From Acidobacteriota bacterium (GTDB taxonomy: Bacteria; Acidobacteriota; Thermoanaerobaculia; Multivoradales; JAHEKO01): a stretch of 9,312 bases of DNA. The notes beneath the pieces are model-generated. The model did no database searches, was not told the origin of the DNA, and saw nothing but the letters and a program-made list of their open reading frames with translations. Positions 5,558-9,312 of the stretch are shown here, in pieces. Position 1 is the stretch's first letter, and each line of letters begins with the position of its first letter. The stretch spans positions 1 through 9,312 of the forward strand of contig JAHEKO010000024.1 of the NCBI GenBank assembly GCA_024638355.1, given 5' to 3'. Position numbers and translations under genes: made by a program.

Positions 5558-7123
5558 ATGAGCGAGAGTTCGGGTACCCCCGCCGGCCGCCACCAGACGG
5601 TCATGATCCTGGACTTCGGCAGCCAGTACACGCAGCTGATCGCCCGGCGGGTGCGCGAGAACCGGGTCTTCTGCGAGATCCACCCGTACGACGTCGCCGC
5701 CACCGAAGTGCGGCGCCGCAATCCGATTGGGCTGATCCTCTCCGGCGGGCCCCAGAGCGTCTACGCTTCGTCCGCCCACGCCGTCGACCTGCAGCTCTTC
5801 GAGCTGGGCGTGCCGGTGCTGGGCATCTGCTACGGCCTGCAGCTGATGGCGCACGTGCTGGGCGGAGAAGTGGCGCCGGCCGCGGCCCGCGAGTACGGTC
5901 GCGCCGAGATCGAGCTGGAGCGCAGAGACGGCATCTTCGAGGGGCTTGCCGCGCGCGAGACGGTGTGGATGAGTCACGGCGACCACGTCGAGCGGCCCCC
6001 GGACGGTTTCGAGGTCACCGCATCGACGCCGAGCGCACCGGTGGTCGGTATGCAGAATCGCGAAAAGCGGCTCTACGGCATCCAGTTCCACCCCGAGGTA
6101 TCGCACACGATCTCCGGCGGCGAGGTGCTGCGCAACTTCCTGTACGGCGCCTGCGCGGCGCGCGGCGACTGGGGCATGGCTTCCTTCCTCGAGGAAGCGA
6201 TCGAGTCGGTCCGCGAGCAGACTGCCGGCCGCAACACGCTGTGTGCCCTCTCCGGTGGCGTCGACTCGTCGGTGGTGGCGGTGCTGCTAAAGAAGGCGCT
6301 GGGCAACCGGATGACCGCGGTCTTCGTCGACAACGGCCTGCTGCGCAAGGGCGAGGCGCAGCAGGTGCTGCACGGCCTGCGCGACGGGCTCGGGTTGCCG
6401 GTCAAGGTCGCGCACGCCGAGGATCGGTTTCTCGACGCACTCAGCGGCATCGAGGACCCCGAGGTCAAGCGCAAGACGATCGGCCGGGTCTTCATCGAGG
6501 TCTTCGAGCAGGAGGCGAAAGGGCTCGAGGAGATCGCCTTCCTGGCTCAGGGGACGCTCTACCCGGACGTCATCGAGTCCGCCTCGAGCCACGGGCCCGC
6601 CGAAGTGATCAAGACGCACCACAACGTCGGCGGTCTGCCCGAGCGGTTGGGCTTCGAGCTGGTCGAGCCGCTGCGCATGCTCTTCAAGGACGAGGTTCGG
6701 CAGCTCGGTCGCGAGCTGGGCCTGCCCGAGGAGTTCATCGGCCGACACCCCTTCCCGGGACCGGGACTGGCGGTGAGGATTCTCGGTGAGGTCACGCGGC
6801 CGCGCGCCGAGCTGCTGCGCGAAGCGGACGCGATCTTTCTCGAGGAGCTGCGCGAGCGCGGCCTCTACGACCGCGTCAGCCAGGCGTTCGCGGTGCTCCT
6901 GCCGGTGCGCAGCGTCGGCGTGATGGGGGACTTTCGTACCTACGACAACGTCATCGCCCTGCGCGCGGTGGAGACCCAGGACTTCATGACGGCCGACTGG
7001 AGCGCCCTGCCGCACGATCTGCTCGGCCTGGTGGCCAACCGCATCGTCAACGAGGTGAGCGGCGTCAACCGGGTGGTCTACGACGTCACCAGCAAGCCGC
7101 CGGCGACCATCGAGTGGGAGTAG
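5558..7123 (+). CDS. guaA: GMP synthase (glutamine-hydrolysing)
   Basis: This is a full-length GuaA of 521 residues that aminates XMP to GMP using ATP and glutamine, the last step of de novo guanine nucleotide synthesis. The N-terminal class I glutamine amidotransferase domain (about 15-200) has ILDFGSQYTQLIARRVRE at 17-34, the nucleophile Cys91 in GICYGLQ, and His178 and Glu180 in QFHPEVSH. The ATP-pyrophosphatase domain has the PP-loop SGGVDSS at 232-238 and VDNGLLRKGE at 257-266. The C-terminal dimerisation domain has RHPFPGPGLAVR at 396-407, DFRTYDN at 458-464 and the characteristic KPPATIEWE end. The first 14 or so residues are a nonconserved extension, and Met16 is an alternative start, but the -10 spacing favours 5558. 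It stands alone between the cinA operon and a convergent pair. Confidence 0.97.
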   Translation: MSESSGTPAGRHQTVMILDFGSQYTQLIARRVRENRVFCEIHPYDVAATEVRRRNPIGLILSGGPQSVYASSAHAVDLQLFELGVPVLGICYGLQLMAHVLGGEVAPAAAREYGRAEIELERRDGIFEGLAARETVWMSHGDHVERPPDGFEVTASTPSAPVVGMQNREKRLYGIQFHPEVSHTISGGEVLRNFLYGACAARGDWGMASFLEEAIESVREQTAGRNTLCALSGGVDSSVVAVLLKKALGNRMTAVFVDNGLLRKGEAQQVLHGLRDGLGLPVKVAHAEDRFLDALSGIEDPEVKRKTIGRVFIEVFEQEAKGLEEIAFLAQGTLYPDVIESASSHGPAEVIKTHHNVGGLPERLGFELVEPLRMLFKDEVRQLGRELGLPEEFIGRHPFPGPGLAVRILGEVTRPRAELLREADAIFLEELRERGLYDRVSQAFAVLLPVRSVGVMGDFRTYDNVIALRAVETQDFMTADWSALPHDLLGLVANRIVNEVSGVNRVVYDVTSKPPATIEWE

Positions 7124-7191
7124 GGCGGCAAACCTAGCTCTTCCCGCGCGGCTCGCCGGCGGAGGCTCGACCGGGTCTTCGGGGAGATGCC

Positions 7192-7797
7192 CTAAGCGGG
7201 CGTCGGGTCCCGCGCCAGCAGGTAGCTGTTGTTGCGCAGCCAGGGCGTGTGCTCGAGGCCGGCCATGCGGCCGCGCAGCTCGCCGGTGCGCTCGCCGTCG
7301 TGCCGCCAGCCCGCCTCCTCCAGCCAGCCGAGCCACTCGTCGTGGGGGCGGCAGTTGATGTGGCCGCGACCGGTCTGACCCGGCGGCGCGGCCGTGAAGT
7401 AGATCCAACGCGTGGCGAGGCCGGCGAGGGTCGCGACGAGATCGCGGCTTCGGTCGGGCTCGATGTGCTCGGCGACCTCGACACAGCAGACCAGGTCCCA
7501 CGAGCCCCGGGCGGCGGAGAAGTCGCCGATCTCGACCCGCTCGGCGAGCCGTTCGGGCAGCACCGCGCGCACGGCGGCGGAGGCCTCGATGCCGGCGATC
7601 TCCTTGCCGGCGGCGTCGAAGCCCTCGAGGAGAAAGCCGTTGGCGCAGCCGACGTCGTAGACCGTGTCGAAGTCGAGCAGCTCGAGCAGGTAGCCGGCGA
7701 GCTTCAGATAGTCGTCGCGGAAGCGCTGACGGCGGCGGAAGTCGCGCGCCCGATAGCTCTTGGCGCGCTTCAGCCAGCGGGGCCAGGCGGCGCTCAT
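7192..7797 (-). CDS. Class I SAM-dependent methyltransferase, substrate unknown
   Basis: This 201-residue cytoplasmic protein has a Rossmann-type methyltransferase domain. Motif I is VYDVGCANGFLLEGF at 46-60 (SAM-binding glycine loop) and motif II is GIEAS with acidic Glu71 at the end of the second strand. A DLVCCVEVAEHIEPD segment at 101-115 corresponds to the motif seen in ubiquinone/type 11 and type 12 methyltransferases. A conserved-looking GRGHINCRPHDEWLGWLEEAGW block at 143-164 contributes the last part of the fold. The basic N-terminus (WPRWLKRAKSYRARDFRRRQRF) could contact nucleic acid or another anionic partner, but this is a guess. The ATG at 7797 overlaps the stop of the DHH phosphoesterase gene as ATGA, so the two are co-translated. 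No specific substrate can be assigned from sequence. Confidence 0.85.
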   Translation of the reverse strand: MSAAWPRWLKRAKSYRARDFRRRQRFRDDYLKLAGYLLELLDFDTVYDVGCANGFLLEGFDAAGKEIAGIEASAAVRAVLPERLAERVEIGDFSAARGSWDLVCCVEVAEHIEPDRSRDLVATLAGLATRWIYFTAAPPGQTGRGHINCRPHDEWLGWLEEAGWRHDGERTGELRGRMAGLEHTPWLRNNSYLLARDPTPA

Positions 7798-8855
7798 TCG
7801 CCGTCCGCCGGCGGCGGCCCGATCTCGACCCGGGTGAGCCGCTGGGGGTTCTTCTTCAGAGCCTTGGCCAGCCGGGAGCCGAGCGATTCTTGAAGGCCGC
7901 GCGCCCGCTGGCGGTCGCCGTCCGGGATGTCGATCCAGCCGCCGGCCATCATGCCGTGGCCGCCCCCCTTGCCGCGCCGACCGAGGAGGCGGCGCATCAG
8001 CCGGCCGGCATCGGCCCGCGGATTGGTGGTGCGGATCGAGAGGTAGATCCGGTCGCCGTGAACTCCGGTGCAGAGCGACCAGGTCTTGCCCTCGATTCGC
8101 AGCAGGAGATCGGCGATTTCGGGCACGATGTCAGGCTGGTCGACGGCGCCGAGATGGCTCACGACCAGCGTGCTCACCGACTGGACGTTCTCCAGCGCCT
8201 CGTGGAGAGTGCGGAAATAGCTCAGGGGCAGGCGGGGCAGCTGGATGCGCGCCAGCGCCCGGGTGTCGCATTGAGGGTAGAGCCGATCGAACATCTCCCG
8301 GTCGGCGCTGGAGAACTCGCGGCCGAAGTCCTGGGTCTCCGAGCGAATCGCGTAGACCAGAGCCGTGGCGGTGCGCCGGGAAGGCTGGAGCCCGCTGGCC
8401 TCGAGGTACTCGGCGACGATTGTCGCCGTCGCGCCGTATTCGGTGCGGACATCGACGAACGGCACGCTCCGGGTCGCCTTGCGAATCGGGTGGTGGTCGA
8501 AGACGATCGTCGGCGGCAGCTCGTCGGGCAGCTGATTGTTGCCGGTGGTCGGCTGCGTGTCGACGAGGGCGAAGTGCCTGTAATGCTTCCAGTTCAAGTG
8601 ACGGACATGGCTCAGCCGAATACCCAGCACGCGCACCATTTCGCGGTTCTCGGCGCGACCGATGATGCCGCCGTACGCAGTCGTTACGCGGCGCTTGAAC
8701 ACGACGCGGAGGAGCCGGCTGAGCGCCGCCGCGGCCGAGATCGCATCGGGATCGGGGTTGTCGTGGGTCAGAACCAGCCAACGTCCGCCGGACGACTTGC
8801 GGGACATGAGCTCACGCAGCTTCTCGAGGCCCTCGAACGTCGCCTGGGTCGGCAT
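7794..8855 (-). CDS. DHH/DHHA1 phosphoesterase, NrnA-like (oligoribonuclease/pAp phosphatase type)
   Basis: This 353-residue protein has the DHH motifs in order: LTHDNPDPDAISA at 29-41, LVDTQ at 97-101 and FDHHP at 119-123, which bind the catalytic divalent metals. A YGATATIVAEYL stretch follows at 140-151. The C-terminal DHHA1 domain carries SIRTTNPRADAGRLM at 273-287 and the substrate-binding GKGGGHGMMAGG at 295-306. Relatives such as NrnA degrade nano-RNA or hydrolyse 3'-phosphoadenosine 5'-phosphate; c-di-AMP or pGpG hydrolysis is also possible, and the sequence alone does not choose. A highly charged tail follows DHHA1. The ATG at 8855 is preferred: it puts the protein close to normal family length, and in-frame sequence further upstream is low-complexity and would cross the divergent promoter. 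It is the first gene of a two-gene unit with the methyltransferase. Confidence 0.9.
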   Translation of the reverse strand: MPTQATFEGLEKLRELMSRKSSGGRWLVLTHDNPDPDAISAAAALSRLLRVVFKRRVTTAYGGIIGRAENREMVRVLGIRLSHVRHLNWKHYRHFALVDTQPTTGNNQLPDELPPTIVFDHHPIRKATRSVPFVDVRTEYGATATIVAEYLEASGLQPSRRTATALVYAIRSETQDFGREFSSADREMFDRLYPQCDTRALARIQLPRLPLSYFRTLHEALENVQSVSTLVVSHLGAVDQPDIVPEIADLLLRIEGKTWSLCTGVHGDRIYLSIRTTNPRADAGRLMRRLLGRRGKGGGHGMMAGGWIDIPDGDRQRARGLQESLGSRLAKALKKNPQRLTRVEIGPPPADGE

Positions 8856-8864
8856 GGCTGCCGA

Positions 8865-8870
8865 ATTGTA
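8865..8870 (-). promoter_or_regulatory. -10 element of the DHH phosphoesterase operon
   Basis: On the minus strand TACAAT (plus-strand ATTGTA) matches 5 of 6 -10 positions and ends 9 nt before the ATG at 8855. This predicts a leader of only about 0-3 nt. No -35 hexamer is visible 16-18 nt upstream, and no Shine-Dalgarno precedes the start. The AT-rich hexamer stands out from the very GC-rich surroundings. Confidence 0.45.
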
Positions 8871-8912
8871 CGCGAGTCGGCGGCGAGGCGGCCGGAGCGG
8901 GCCGCTCTGACG

Positions 8913-8918
8913 TATATT
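8913..8918 (+). promoter_or_regulatory. Candidate -10 element of the DUF547 gene
   Basis: TATATT (5 of 6 to consensus) is the only AT-rich hexamer in the plus-strand upstream region. It lies 31 nt before the ATG at 8950 but only 4 nt before an in-frame GTG at 8923, so it bears on which start is used. No -35 is evident. A short GGGG-ACCGG-CCCC inverted repeat (8929-8941) sits between it and the ATG. Confidence 0.35.
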
Positions 8919-8949
8919 CCGGGTGTCCGGGGACCGGCCCCTCGAGATC

Positions 8950-9312
8950 ATGACCCAGAGAGTGCTCAGCCTGCTGCTTCTGCTCGCCGCGATCGCGGCG
9001 TCTTCTTCGGGATTCCCGTCTCCGGCCATGAGCGCGTCCGACCCGGCGTTCGACACCGCTTCGTGGGCTCGCCTTCTCGAGCGGCACGCGCGCGACGGCG
9101 GCCTCGACTACGCCGCGCTCGCCGCCGATCGCGCCGATCTGGACGGTTTCCTCCAGGCGCTCGAGAGTGCCGAGCCCGACGGCTGGACCCGCGACGAGCA
9201 GCTGGCCTTCTGGAGCAACGCCTACAACGCGGTCGTCGCCGAGTTCGTGCTCGAGCTCTACCCCGAGCTCGAGTCGGTGAAGGGGGTCGACGGCTTCTTC
9301 GACGCCAAGCGG
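8950..9312 (+). CDS. Secreted DUF547-family protein, partial (5' part only)
   Basis: 121 codons are present, open to the right edge. The N-terminus is a Sec signal peptide with a VLSLLLLLAAIAASSSG core and probable cleavage near residue 20-27. The mature part begins the DUF547 domain: SWARLLERHARDGGLDYAALAAD (about 38-60), then the hallmark EQLAFWSNAYNAVVAEFVLELYP (about 83-105), SVKGV (about 109-113) and a following FFDAKR. The family is widespread in bacteria and plants and has no firmly established biochemical role; bacterial members are usually exported. It is transcribed away from the DHH operon. The ATG at 8950 is given as start, with GTG 8923 an in-frame alternative adding nine residues (VSGDRPLEI); neither has a clear Shine-Dalgarno. 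Confidence 0.88.
   Translation, partial: MTQRVLSLLLLLAAIAASSSGFPSPAMSASDPAFDTASWARLLERHARDGGLDYAALAADRADLDGFLQALESAEPDGWTRDEQLAFWSNAYNAVVAEFVLELYPELESVKGVDGFFDAKR

Noticed and set aside
7124..7191. Expected bidirectional terminator between convergent guaA and the methyltransferase gene
   Set aside because: The gap holds only an 8-bp GC palindrome (CGCCGGCG at 7154-7161) and no stem with a T tract on either strand. Termination may be factor-dependent, so no feature is called.
8856..9056. 67-codon N-terminal extension of the DHH phosphoesterase
   Set aside because: It would overlap the DUF547 gene and both divergent promoters, its sequence is unlike any phosphoesterase N-terminus, and a -10 element sits just upstream of ATG 8855.
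9250..9273. Perfect 9-bp inverted repeat (CTCGAGCTC with a 6-nt loop) in the DUF547 gene
   Set aside because: It is fully explained by Leu-Glu-Leu and Glu-Leu-Glu codons (CTC and GAG) either side of Tyr-Pro, a compositional effect within conserved coding sequence.
1..9312. CRISPR, mobile element, defence island, tRNA or riboswitch
   Set aside because: No direct-repeat array, transposase, integrase, terminal inverted repeats, cloverleaf-like sequence or long structured leader was found; intergenic gaps are all 110 bp or shorter.

Overview
The window is GC-rich throughout (well above 60% by eye) and densely coded on both strands. Nothing in it looks mobile: I see no insertion sequence, integrase, phage gene, CRISPR array, tRNA or rRNA. 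Sec-type signal peptides without cell-wall anchors, a PlsY-type acyltransferase and a DUF547 protein fit a high-GC, probably Gram-negative bacterium. An Acidobacteriota-like lineage is my best guess, but the sequence alone does not prove it.

Layout, left to right. (1) A minus-strand pair occupies 1-1927: a secreted beta-propeller-like protein of unknown function (promoter-proximal), then a secreted SGNH/GDSL hydrolase that runs off the left edge. (2) A 55-bp divergent promoter region follows. (3) A plus-strand operon, cinA-thpR-plsY-gpsA (1983-5447), has every junction overlapping by 4 nt. It joins pyridine-nucleotide salvage (CinA), a small RNA 2'-phosphoesterase (ThpR) and two consecutive steps of phospholipid synthesis: GpsA makes glycerol-3-phosphate and PlsY acylates it. 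(4) After a 110-bp gap, guaA (GMP synthase) appears to have its own promoter. (5) A 68-bp convergent gap with no convincing terminator follows. (6) A minus-strand pair then encodes a NrnA-like DHH phosphoesterase (promoter-proximal) and a class I methyltransferase. (7) A 94-bp divergent region follows, then (8) the 5' part of a secreted DUF547 protein on the plus strand, cut by the right edge.

Most of the content is housekeeping and I do not see a convincing new multi-gene system. The most notable pattern is in how the genes start. Four of the five transcription units have a TANNNT -10 hexamer ending only 6-9 nt before the start codon, with no Shine-Dalgarno sequence where one would sit, which predicts leaderless or nearly leaderless mRNAs. 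All five downstream genes instead start inside the stop codon of the gene before them (ATGA or GTGA). The other points of interest are the uncharacterised secreted propeller/SGNH pair, an off-register catalytic block in the SGNH hydrolase, and a small perfect dyad over the cinA -10 element.
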